From: Kutzneria buriramensis
GTDB lineage: Bacteria > Actinomycetota > Actinomycetes > Mycobacteriales > Pseudonocardiaceae
DNA: 64,000 bases
Assembly (NCBI RefSeq): GCF_003387475.1
Contig: NZ_QUNO01000007.1
Coordinates: 372,001-436,000 of the forward strand
Reading direction: 5' to 3'
The position numbers were made by a program, and so were the translations under genes. The notes under the pieces were generated by a model. It had not been told where the DNA came from, made no database searches, and saw only the letters and a list, made by a program, of their open reading frames with translations. Below, piece by piece: positions 53,389 through 61,874 of this stretch (positions are counted from its first letter, which is position 1; the number at the start of each line of letters is the position of its first letter).

Positions 53389-53424
53389 TCTGTGGACAGT
53401 CCGAGTCGATGAAACGGGTGGAGC

Positions 53425-55239
53425 ATGGCAACAAGCAGTGGCAGTGCGGTGTTGACGCTCGTCCGGCAGTTGCCGCGGATATCCGGCGGCCTCACGGCTG
53501 CGCTGATCATGCTCATCGCCGTGCAGGTCGCCGCGAGCGTGCTGCTCCCGCTGGCCGCCGGGCAGCTTGTGGCCGCGCTGACCGGCGGTGGGCCGTCCGC
53601 GATGCCGGGCGTGCTGCTCGGCCTCACGTTATTCTCCTGCGTGCTGCTGTCCGACGTCGTGTTCGATCCCATCCGGGCGATGACGTCCGCCCGATTGGGC
53701 ACCGCCGTCGACGGCGCGATGACCCAGCGGACGGTGGAGGGCGCGATGCGCCCGGCCGGCGTCGCGCACCTGGACGACTCCGCGGTGGCCGATCAGATCG
53801 AGCGCGCCCGCGCGATCGGGCTCGGCGGATACCCACCAGGGCAGGCGGTGATCGCACTGGCGGGGCTCGTGCCGCTGCGGTTGGGTGCGGTCGGGTCCGG
53901 TGTGGTTCTTGCCGTCGCCGGGCACTGGTGGATGTCGGTGGTGCTCGGTGCGGCCTGGGCGATCACCGGACACTGGCAGCAGCGTGAGGTCGAGCGCTCG
54001 GTGTCCGCGCACGGCGCGCAGACCGCTGAGCTCCGGCGCGCGGCCTACCTGCGCGACCTGGCGGTCACCGCGCCGGCGGCCAAGGAGGTGCGGCTGTTCG
54101 GGATGCACTCGTGGATCCTGGAACGGTTCACCGCCGCGTGGTGGGACGGCATGGTCCAGCTGCGCCGGGCCACGACGAACTGGCGCCTGCACAGCATCGC
54201 GATCCTGCTGGTGCTGATCGCCCACGCGGCTGTGCTGCTGCCGCTGGGCTTCGCCGCGGCCCACGGCGACCTGCCGGCCGACCAGCTCGCCGAGGCGTTG
54301 CAGGCGATGCTGGGGTTGTGGGCGTTCGGGTACACCGGCGACCTGGTCTGGATGCTGCACATCTCGAGCGCCTCCGTGCCCGCTGCGGTGGCGGTCTCCG
54401 GACTCGGCGTGGCGGCGACCGGCGGCTCGCGCGACGCCGAGGGATCGCCCCGCGCCGAGATCCGGTTCGAGCGGGTGCGGTTCGCCTATCCCGGCGACCG
54501 GCCCGCGGTGCTCGACGGGCTTGATCTGGTGATACCGGCGGGGTCGTCGCTGGCCATCGTCGGCGACAACGGCGCCGGCAAGAGCACGATCACCAAGCTG
54601 CTGGCCGGACTGTACACACCGGACAGCGGCCAGGTCCTGGTCGACGGATATCCGCTCGGCGACTACGAGCCGGCCTCCTGGCGGCGGCAGCTCGCCATGG
54701 TGTTCCAGGACTTCGTGCACTATCCGTTCTCGATCCGGGACAACATCGGTTTCGGCCGCGTCGAGGCGCCGCCCACCGACGAGCGGGTGGCCGAGGCGGC
54801 TCGACTCGGTGGCTTCCTCGGCGTGGAGGCCGACCTGGCCGACGGCTGGGACGCTCGGCTCAGCGCCGAATACACCGACGGCACGGAGCTGTCCGGTGGG
54901 CAGTGGCAGCGGCTCGCGTTGAGCCGCGCGCTGTTCGCTGTGCGCCAAGGCGCCCAGGTGCTCGTTCTCGACGAGCCGACCGCGCACCTGGATGTCCAGG
55001 CCGAGCACGACCTGTACGCCCGATTCCTGGAGATCACCGCAGGCATCACCACGATCCTGGTGTCCCACCGCTTCGCCACCGTCCGCCTCGCCGATCGGAT
55101 CGCCGTCGTGCGATCGGGACGGATCAGCGAGTACGGCACCCACGAGGAACTGCTGGCCGCGGGCGGCCGGTACGCGCGGATGTTCCGCATCCAGTCCGAG
55201 CCGTTCGCCGCGAAGGGAGGAACCCGCCGTGCGCACTAG
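53425..55239 (+). CDS. ABC exporter half-transporter 1 (fused TMD-NBD)
   Basis: 604 aa. An N-terminal membrane domain of about 6 helices (about residues 20-320) is joined to an ATPase with GDNGAGKST (Walker A), FQDFVHYPFSIRDNIGFGRV, the signature LSGGQWQRLALSRAL and LVLDEPTAHLD (Walker B). It is the type that pairs with a second half-transporter to export peptides, lipids or drugs. ATG 53425 follows GGTGGAGC. The next gene starts inside its 3' end, so both halves are made together as a probable heterodimer. Confidence 0.92.
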   Translation: MATSSGSAVLTLVRQLPRISGGLTAALIMLIAVQVAASVLLPLAAGQLVAALTGGGPSAMPGVLLGLTLFSCVLLSDVVFDPIRAMTSARLGTAVDGAMTQRTVEGAMRPAGVAHLDDSAVADQIERARAIGLGGYPPGQAVIALAGLVPLRLGAVGSGVVLAVAGHWWMSVVLGAAWAITGHWQQREVERSVSAHGAQTAELRRAAYLRDLAVTAPAAKEVRLFGMHSWILERFTAAWWDGMVQLRRATTNWRLHSIAILLVLIAHAAVLLPLGFAAAHGDLPADQLAEALQAMLGLWAFGYTGDLVWMLHISSASVPAAVAVSGLGVAATGGSRDAEGSPRAEIRFERVRFAYPGDRPAVLDGLDLVIPAGSSLAIVGDNGAGKSTITKLLAGLYTPDSGQVLVDGYPLGDYEPASWRRQLAMVFQDFVHYPFSIRDNIGFGRVEAPPTDERVAEAARLGGFLGVEADLADGWDARLSAEYTDGTELSGGQWQRLALSRALFAVRQGAQVLVLDEPTAHLDVQAEHDLYARFLEITAGITTILVSHRFATVRLADRIAVVRSGRISEYGTHEELLAAGGRYARMFRIQSEPFAAKGGTRRAH

Positions 55240-57130
55240 CCTCGCCGCCGTCCGGGTACTGGTGGGCACCGCGATTCGGGTGGATCCGCCGCGCGCGGTG
55301 CTGGTGCTCACGCTGACGCCGCTGATCAACATCCTCGCGGGCGGGCAGCCCATCGGCATTCAGTGGATGGTCGACGGCGCCACCGGGAGACAGCTCGGCC
55401 AGGCGGTCGCCGGCGCGTTGCTGCTCGTGGTGATCACCATTGCGGCGCACCAGATCACCAGCGTTGCCACGGACCTGCGGCTGGTGCTCGAGCAGCGGGT
55501 CGCGCTGGAGTTCGACCGGCGGCTGATCACCGTCTGCGCCGGCCGGGCGCACATCGATCACTTTCAGGACGCGGAGTTCCTCGATGCCGCCGAACTGGTC
55601 CGGCAGCGGCGCGGTCAGCTCGGCGGCGCGCTGTCCGCGTTCGTCGAGAACGTCAACCTGATGGCCAGGTTCGTCGGGTCCGCGGGGCTGCTGGCGCTGG
55701 CGAACCCGGTGCTCGCGCTGCTGCCGCTGTTCGTCGTGCCGCTCGCCTTCGCCATCCGGTGGCAGTCGCGGCTGGTCAGCACGGCCGAGCAGGCCGGCGC
55801 CGAGACCGACCGGCTGCGCCGGTCGATGTTCTCGCTCGCGACCGATCCGGCCGCCGCCCGAGAGTTGCGGCTGTACCGGCTGTCCGGCGAGATCGGCGCC
55901 CGGCATCGGGCCGCGTTCGCCGCGGCGAGTGGGCCGAGGGAGGCGGCGCGGCTGAAGGGTGCGCTCGCCGTCGCGGCCGGCTGGCTGCTGTACAGCATCG
56001 GCCTGGTCAGCGGACTGTTCCTGGTGGCCCGAGCGGTGATCGACGGCACCGCGTCCGCGGGGCAGGCGGTGCTCGTCGTGCTGCTCGGCACCCGGCTCGT
56101 CATCGCCACCACGGGTTTGGGTTGGCTGTTCGGCTGGCTTCGGCGCACGCTGGACACCATCGGGCTCTACCTGCGGCTGGTGCGGTACGCCGAGGATGCC
56201 GACGAAAGCAGGGAAACGGACCGTCCCAGCCGGGGTGATCTCGTGCTGCACGGGGTCAGCTTCAGCTACCCCGGTCGGCCGGTACCCGCGTTGGGGCCTA
56301 TCGACCTGAGGCTGCCGGCCGGCTCCACGGTCGCGGTGGTAGGCGACAACGGCGCCGGAAAGTCCACCCTGGTCGCACTGCTCGCCGGCCTGTACCCGCC
56401 GTCGTCCGGCTCGATCACCCTTGCCGGCCGGAATCTGGCCGACACCCCGCCGCAGCTGTGGCGGCGCGACATCGCCGCGTGCTTCCAGGACTTCTGCCGC
56501 TTCGAGTTCTCGGCCGGCGAGACGGTGGGTGTCGGCGACCTCACCAAGCTGGGCGACCCGGACGCGGTGGCCGGCGCCCTTGCCGCGGCCGGCGCAGCCG
56601 ACGTCGTCGCCGGCCTCCCGTCCGGTGTGGACACTCAGCTCGGGCGGACCCTGCCGGGTGGCACCGATCTGTCCGCCGGTCAGTGGCAGAAGCTGGCGCT
56701 GGCCCGAGCGCGGATGCGGACCGAACCCGCGCTCGTGCTGCTCGACGAGCCCGCGGCCAGCCTCGATCCGGACAGTGAGGCCGAGCTGTTGCGCCGGCTG
56801 CTCGCGGCCGGCCCGACCCGAGCAGTGATCACGGTGATCGTGTCGCACCGATTCACCACCGTGCGCGAGGCGGACCTGATCGTGTTGCTGGACAAGGGCG
56901 AGCTCGTCGAAGTCGGGACGCACGCCGAGCTCATCGCCCGGGACGGTCGGTACGCGCACATGTACGCGCTGCATGCCGCGGCGTACACGTCAGCGGCCGA
57001 AGGGGAGGTCGCGGCGGGAATGCACTCCGATCTTGTGGTAGATCCGCGACAAGTGGCTCTGCACGGTGCGGACGGAGATGTTCAGGCGGCGGGAGATCTC
57101 CCGGTCGGTCAGTCCGCTGCCGGCCAGTGA
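55229..57130 (+). CDS. ABC exporter half-transporter 2 (fused TMD-NBD)
   Basis: 633 aa from GTG 55229 (GAAGGGAGG upstream), overlapping the first exporter gene by 11 nt. Membrane domain with about 6 helices, then GDNGAGKST, CFQDFCRFEFSAGETVGVGD, a degenerate signature LSAGQWQKLALARA and LVLLDEPAASLDPD. LSAGQ in place of LSGGQ suggests an asymmetric ATPase site in the heterodimer. The last 47 codons run antisense to the end of the convergent LAL gene (141-bp overlap) and look non-conserved, as if the original stop was lost. Confidence 0.9.
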   Translation: MRTSLAAVRVLVGTAIRVDPPRAVLVLTLTPLINILAGGQPIGIQWMVDGATGRQLGQAVAGALLLVVITIAAHQITSVATDLRLVLEQRVALEFDRRLITVCAGRAHIDHFQDAEFLDAAELVRQRRGQLGGALSAFVENVNLMARFVGSAGLLALANPVLALLPLFVVPLAFAIRWQSRLVSTAEQAGAETDRLRRSMFSLATDPAAARELRLYRLSGEIGARHRAAFAAASGPREAARLKGALAVAAGWLLYSIGLVSGLFLVARAVIDGTASAGQAVLVVLLGTRLVIATTGLGWLFGWLRRTLDTIGLYLRLVRYAEDADESRETDRPSRGDLVLHGVSFSYPGRPVPALGPIDLRLPAGSTVAVVGDNGAGKSTLVALLAGLYPPSSGSITLAGRNLADTPPQLWRRDIAACFQDFCRFEFSAGETVGVGDLTKLGDPDAVAGALAAAGAADVVAGLPSGVDTQLGRTLPGGTDLSAGQWQKLALARARMRTEPALVLLDEPAASLDPDSEAELLRRLLAAGPTRAVITVIVSHRFTTVREADLIVLLDKGELVEVGTHAELIARDGRYAHMYALHAAAYTSAAEGEVAAGMHSDLVVDPRQVALHGADGDVQAAGDLPVGQSAAGQ

Positions 57131-59506
57131 GGCGACCTCGATTTCCCGCGCGGTGAGCTCGGCTGGCGCCGCGGCCGGCGCCGCGATCCGCCGTCGCAGG
57201 CGGCTGACCAGCGCTGCCGCCCGAGGACCGTCCGGCGCGGACGGTGCGGCCGGGTCGACCAGCTGCCAGGCCCGCCAGGGCAGGTCGAGCGCGTCGAGCC
57301 GGGTCGCGTGGTCGATCAGTTCCGCCGCATCGCCGCGGTGCAACGACAAGGCGGCCTCGGCGACCGCGACGAGGCGGGCCGCGTCGATGCCACGAGTGAC
57401 GGTGGCGAGCCGGTTGGTCACATGGCTCGGCGCCCGGTGGCGGGTGAGTTCCATGGTGTAGGCCAAGTACTCCGCCTCGATCGCCAGGCAGCCGGCTTCC
57501 CTTGCGTCGCGGGTCGCGTCCTCGATCGCCGTCAACGCGGCCTCCCGCTGGCCGCGGGCGACCGCGATCGCCGCCGCGGCACGGAAGGTCAGGCCGGGAA
57601 TGACGGCGACGCGATCGGGCCGGCCGGTGCCGAGCACCTGCGCGGCCGCATCCGGTTCACCGTACTCGGCGAGGCAGATGGCCAGCCAGCATCGGGCCTC
57701 GGTATGGAACAGGCGCTGCCCGCCGGACTGTTGGACCACCGCCTCGCGGAGCCGGGCGATGGCGCCCGCGCGGTCGCCACTGAGCCACCGCTGGTGGCCG
57801 GCGAGCAACGGCCAGTCGAACAGCGGACGCCCGGCGGTCCGCATCCCGACCGGCAGCTGGCCGGATCCCGGTGCGCTGTGCGGTATCGGCGCGTCGTGGT
57901 CGCGCCACTGGTCGATGAAGCCGAGCACGGCAGCGGCCGCGCCGGTCGCGTAAGCCACCTGGGAGCGCTGTTGCGTCCCAAGCTGGGCCAAGGTCGCCCG
58001 TGCGGCAGTGGTCTGTCCGGTCAGGGCGAGGGCGGCGCCCAGCGCCAGCCTGGCCGGCACGGACTCGGGCGAACCGGTCAGCACCTGCTCGGCGCGTCGC
58101 AGCGCGTGCGTGGTGTGCCTCCCGAACAGCAGCACTAGCGCGTCGAGCCCATCCAGCGCGGCCCGACCCGCGCGAGCTCTTGTCACGGCGCGCAGGCTTG
58201 TCAGGTCCTGGTGTGCGCCGGCTGGATCGCGGTCCACCCAGCATCGGTGCGCGGCCAGGGCGAGACTGACGCGAAGCCGGCCGCCCTGAGTGCCCGCCGC
58301 GTCACGCGCCTGCTCGAGCATCTGCCGGGCCCCGGCCGGATCGCCCAGTTCCACCAGCGCATTGGCGAGTGGCACGGCGGCGGCGTCGGAGTTCTCCATG
58401 GCGCGCCGAGCGAGCCGTTGGGCCAGCTCCGGATCGTCCTGGTAGCTCGCGTCGGCGGCGTGGATGAGCAGCCGGGTGTCGACCGGGCCGCCGGCGTCCA
58501 GTTGCCAGCGCGCCCTGGTCACCAGGTCGACCGCGGCCGGGTCGGTCACCGCGAGCAGGTGCGCGGCCAGTCGCCGGCGGCGTAGCCGGGGAAGGCGGCT
58601 GCGGAGCAACGCCGCGAACAGTGGTTGCTCCAGCCGCACCACGATCTCCCCGTTCAGATCGGTTGTGTGCAGCATGCCCTTGTCGTCCAACGCCTCTACC
58701 CCGTCGGAGGCCATGCTCTCCAGCGCTGTCAGGGAAAGCGGCTCGCCCAGCGCTACCGCGTCCAGCGCGTCGGTCTGCCCGTCGGGCACCTCGCGCAGGC
58801 GCCGGTCGAACAGCTCGACCAACCGGGGCGGCACGGCCAACGGGCCGCGCCACCACCACAGGCCGTCCCGCTGCACCAGTCGCCCGGTCGATTCGGCGAA
58901 TCGTATGAGCTCGGTCAGGTACAGCGGGTTGCCGCCGGTCCACTGGTGCAGCAGCTGCACCGTCGGCATGGCCACCTCGCCGCCGACCATCCCGCCCGCC
59001 AGTTCGGCGGTGCCGCCGACGTCGAACGCGGACAGGTCCAGCCGGCGGAGGTAGCCGTCCTTCCACAGCGCCACGACGGCATCCGGCATCGCCGCGTCCA
59101 GCCGGGCGGTGACCAGCAGCCGCACGCCCGGGTGGCTTGCCAGCGTCAGTGCCTTCGTCGCCGACCAGTTGTCGAGGTGATGCGCGTCGTCGACAACCAG
59201 CACTGGCGTCCGCGTGCCGGCCCGCCGGACGAGCTCCGGCAACAGCCGGTCCGGTCGGCCGTCGCCGTCGAACATGGCGCCGAAGACGCCGAACGGCAGC
59301 TCGCGGCCAGCTTCCGTGGCCACCATGCGGATCACGGCGTAGCGCGTCGGGTCGAGCCGGTCGGCTATGGCGGTCAACAATGCCGTCTTACCCACGCCGG
59401 TCGGGCCGACAATCGCCGCCCCCCGTCCGCTCACCACGGCGGCTGACGCACGCTCCTTTTCCCGATCCCTGGCCACGAACTGGGTGGGGATCACACCATG
59501 CGACAT
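56990..59506 (-). CDS. LAL-type LuxR regulator beside the peptide/exporter locus
   Basis: 838 aa. Walker A GPTGVGKT at residues 34-41, Walker B PVLVVDDAHHLD, a TPR-rich middle, and a C-terminal LuxR HTH (LTAREIEVASLAGSGLTDRE, RTVQSHLSRIYHKIGV). ATG 59506 with GAGGAG upstream is preferred to the open frame from 59866, whose extra 120 codons look non-coding. It converges on the exporter genes with a 141-bp overlap of coding ends. Probable activator of the 52-57 kb locus (inference). Confidence 0.9.
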   Translation of the reverse strand: MSHGVIPTQFVARDREKERASAAVVSGRGAAIVGPTGVGKTALLTAIADRLDPTRYAVIRMVATEAGRELPFGVFGAMFDGDGRPDRLLPELVRRAGTRTPVLVVDDAHHLDNWSATKALTLASHPGVRLLVTARLDAAMPDAVVALWKDGYLRRLDLSAFDVGGTAELAGGMVGGEVAMPTVQLLHQWTGGNPLYLTELIRFAESTGRLVQRDGLWWWRGPLAVPPRLVELFDRRLREVPDGQTDALDAVALGEPLSLTALESMASDGVEALDDKGMLHTTDLNGEIVVRLEQPLFAALLRSRLPRLRRRRLAAHLLAVTDPAAVDLVTRARWQLDAGGPVDTRLLIHAADASYQDDPELAQRLARRAMENSDAAAVPLANALVELGDPAGARQMLEQARDAAGTQGGRLRVSLALAAHRCWVDRDPAGAHQDLTSLRAVTRARAGRAALDGLDALVLLFGRHTTHALRRAEQVLTGSPESVPARLALGAALALTGQTTAARATLAQLGTQQRSQVAYATGAAAAVLGFIDQWRDHDAPIPHSAPGSGQLPVGMRTAGRPLFDWPLLAGHQRWLSGDRAGAIARLREAVVQQSGGQRLFHTEARCWLAICLAEYGEPDAAAQVLGTGRPDRVAVIPGLTFRAAAAIAVARGQREAALTAIEDATRDAREAGCLAIEAEYLAYTMELTRHRAPSHVTNRLATVTRGIDAARLVAVAEAALSLHRGDAAELIDHATRLDALDLPWRAWQLVDPAAPSAPDGPRAAALVSRLRRRIAAPAAAPAELTAREIEVASLAGSGLTDREISRRLNISVRTVQSHLSRIYHKIGVHSRRDLPFGR

Positions 59507-60002
59507 TCGTGCTCCTCTGCCCCCACGGCACGATCGGCTGATCGAAGTCGGTGAATTCGAGCCGGCCCGCAGTTTCCGCCGTCGACGGAATGGATTCCCG
59601 ATGATGCCGGCACCGATGGGTGCGGCGGGCCGGGCAGTGCCGGTGCCAGCAACCCTCAGCGGCCCGTCGCAATGCGCAGCGCCATGGCGCGTGGCTGGGC
59701 GATGGTGTCGGTCGGCCTGCCTGAGGGTCTGGAGACGGCCGCCGTGCCCGTGAGCATGACCGCAGCGGCGCCGGCACACAACAGGAATGTCATCGTCTGA
59801 TTCTGATCCAGGCGGGAACGTCTCGACACCGTTCGCGATGGAATACGCCCTTAGGGGCATCAGCATGCTGGCGGGTTCACCGTATTTCTATTCACCCGGT
59901 CAATGCAACGGCCCGTTCTGCGTGGTCCATTCCCGCACGTCGTCGACCCGCTGCGCCGGCCACCGCTCGCTCGTCGCCGCCCCGCCCGCATGGTCGGCGC
60001 CA
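59507..60002. other. Intergenic region between LAL regulator and chimeric gene
   Basis: Holds the LAL promoter and the possible 45-codon ORF at 59656-59793. I see no other gene here. The 3' end of the chimeric gene lies at 60003, so transcription on the minus strand could read through. Confidence 0.45.
59656..59793 (-). CDS. Possible small exported peptide (45 aa)
   Basis: ATG 59793 to TGA encodes a hydrophobic start MTFLLCAGAAAVMLTGTAAV, then a polar tail with several arginines. The start resembles a signal or membrane anchor. No good ribosome site precedes it and no family is recognised, so translation is uncertain. It lies in the otherwise empty segment upstream of the LAL gene. Confidence 0.25.
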   Translation of the reverse strand: MTFLLCAGAAAVMLTGTAAVSRPSGRPTDTIAQPRAMALRIATGR

Positions 60003-60938
60003 TCACCACGTCTTGAGCGACGTTCCGAGGTAGGAGACGAAGGCGGCGACGTTGGCGGACGCGCCGCCGGGTGGTTTGGGCCAGGATTCGGCGCAGTCGG
60101 CGAACAGCGGGCCGAGGCGATCGCCGAGCTTGGCGGCGAGGGCGGGCGCATGGCGGGCGACTGCGCGAGATCGCTTGCGGCCCAACGCGGATCGGGCGAC
60201 ACCGACTCGGTGGGCGTCGAAGTCCGGCGGCGGCTCGGTCAGCCCTACCAACGCTTCGGCCAGCCGGGCCTGCATCGCCGCCAGTTCCGACCGAACAGCC
60301 GGCGCGACGGACGGCTCCGGCCGCGACGGGAGGCGGACCAGGTTGCGCGGTAGGGCCGCGGGCGGACCGGTGTTGGGTGGCTCTCGGCCGGCGGCGGTTC
60401 TGATGGTGGCCAGTTCGGCGGAAAGCGTTGCGGCGGTGGGATAGTTGCCGTCGCGCTCCAGCATCACGGCGGGCAGCGACGTTCGGTGGGCGAGTTCGGT
60501 CAGCAGCGCCAGGATGGGTTCGGGCACCGGCGCGGTGTGCGTGTCGTGCCACACCCCGTCCCGTAACTCGCCGCCGGCTACGTGCACGTACGCGATCCGG
60601 TCCAGCGGCAGCGCGTCGAGCGCGGCGCTCGGATCGGCGCGGAAGTTGATGGCGGAGCTGACCAGGTTCGCGTCCAGTTCCGCCTGCTCGTGAAGGTAGT
60701 TCAGGAACGAGAACCGGCTCTGCGGGTTTCGCAGGGTCACCAGGTCCTTGAGGAACGACACCTGGCTGCGCACCCACTGCAGGAGCAGGCTTCGCTGCCA
60801 CTTGACGTCCGGACACTGCTCCAGCACCAGGGTGTTCGTGGCCAGCTCCGGCACCCCGGACTCCTCGATCGCGACGGCGAGCGCCAGGTTCGACGGTCCC
60901 GCACTGATCATCAGAACATCGACATCTTGCTTGATCAC
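60003..60938 (-). CDS. Chimera: N-monooxygenase N-terminus fused to DUF692 C-terminus
   Basis: 311 aa in one frame. Residues 1-85 (VDVLMISAGPSNLALAVAIE, QVSFLKDLVTLRNPQSRFSF) are the FAD-binding start of an L-ornithine/lysine N-monooxygenase, with Ser for the first Gly of GxGPxN. From about residue 88 it becomes the C-terminal part of a DUF692 multinuclear-iron oxygenase (ALDALPLDRIAYVHVAGG, GVWHDTHTAPV, VMLERDGNYP), plus that family's C-terminal helical extension. Neither enzyme is complete. A deletion joining two former neighbours in frame is the simplest origin. DUF692 enzymes modify RiPP cysteines. Confidence 0.75.
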   Translation of the reverse strand: MIKQDVDVLMISAGPSNLALAVAIEESGVPELATNTLVLEQCPDVKWQRSLLLQWVRSQVSFLKDLVTLRNPQSRFSFLNYLHEQAELDANLVSSAINFRADPSAALDALPLDRIAYVHVAGGELRDGVWHDTHTAPVPEPILALLTELAHRTSLPAVMLERDGNYPTAATLSAELATIRTAAGREPPNTGPPAALPRNLVRLPSRPEPSVAPAVRSELAAMQARLAEALVGLTEPPPDFDAHRVGVARSALGRKRSRAVARHAPALAAKLGDRLGPLFADCAESWPKPPGGASANVAAFVSYLGTSLKTW

Positions 60939-61031
60939 ATTTCCACCTGATTGTTAGGTCGGCTGGCTCGCCGAGATCCTTGTGGCTGTATGCCGAACGT
61001 CACTGGGCCGCGGTAGGCGCGGCGGCCGGAA

Positions 61032-61321
61032 TCAACTCTTCTCGCGGCCCGTCGCCCCGGTGATGCCGAGCGACAGCGCGAACGACGGCGTGCCGCCCAA
61101 CAGATAGGCACCCGCCGACTGCAGGATGCGGTCCTGCGCGACGACGTGCTGGCACATCGTGTGCGCAACATTTCGACCACGCTTGCCGGCAAACGCCGCT
61201 CGCGCTCGACCTCGGCCGCGTGCTCGCGCAGCAGCGGCGCGATGGCGTTTGCGCGGGCCAGGATTTCCGCTGCGGACGAGGCCGCTGCCACCGTGTCGGC
61301 ACCCGCGTCTGTGGCTGTCAT
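61032..61321 (-). pseudogene. Acyl-CoA-dehydrogenase-like flavoenzyme, deleted and frameshifted
   Basis: From ATG 61321 the frame reads ASSAAEILARANAIAPLLRE, HAAEVERERRLPASVVEMLR, the N-terminus of acyl-CoA-dehydrogenase-like flavin oxygenases of natural-product pathways. In another frame the C-terminal end follows directly (CQHVVAQDRILQSAGAYLLG and onward). About 300 central residues are missing and a frameshift is needed, so it is dead. It lies upstream of the chimeric gene on the same strand and was probably in its operon. Confidence 0.6.
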
Positions 61322-61874
61322 TCTTTTGTGTCCCCTCGGCTTCGCTGATGTCACCACGATTCAAGCCACCGCGATGGCTGGCCGAAAGCATTAATAGGCT
61401 TCTCGGGTCTCGCCATGACGGACTCTCTCCCCATACATCGACTCGACTACATCGCATACACCGCTGGATGCCCGCCGCGGCAGCCGCGGGGGCGTGTTGA
61501 CGCCGGTGTCGGCTTGTCGCCACCGATGCGGCGAAACTCCAGGTACACCAGAGTAAGGAGAGCCTTGCTCGGTTGGATCCTCACCGAGCGATCCCTGACC
61601 GAGCGAAGCGAGTACTGCGAGTAGCCGTGCGAGATCATGTGTCATGCGAATCCTGCGCCCCGTTGCATTTAGTGGGTGCCGTACCACGGTCGTGGTGTCG
61701 GCTTCCACGGCCCGACCGATCCCCTCCGCCAGTCGGGCCGCCGCCGGAACCACGATGCGCCGACACCCCTGACCACACCTTGGCGAGAACCTTGATGCGG
61801 CAGGTCAGGACCGCTGCGCCCACGACCAGGGCCCGGGGATACGCGGGAGTTGCATGACACCTAGGGAGCCGCCT
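61322..61874. other. Intergenic region upstream of AfsR/SARP gene
   Basis: No gene recognised. GCTCGGT (61567-61573) and ACCGAGC (61583-61589) form an inverted repeat, and ACCGAGC recurs at 61598-61604. This could be a small regulatory structure about 280 bp before the regulator start. Confidence 0.4.

Noticed and set aside
59507-59866. N-terminal extension of the 56990-59506 LAL protein to 958 aa
   Set aside because: The extra 120 codons show no domain, while ATG 59506 has a good ribosome site and gives the usual N-terminus.
60003-61321. Assigning the monooxygenase and flavoenzyme scraps to a known kutzneride- or piperazate-type pathway
   Set aside because: Family resemblance of fragments is not enough, and no piperazate synthase or NRPS gene is present.
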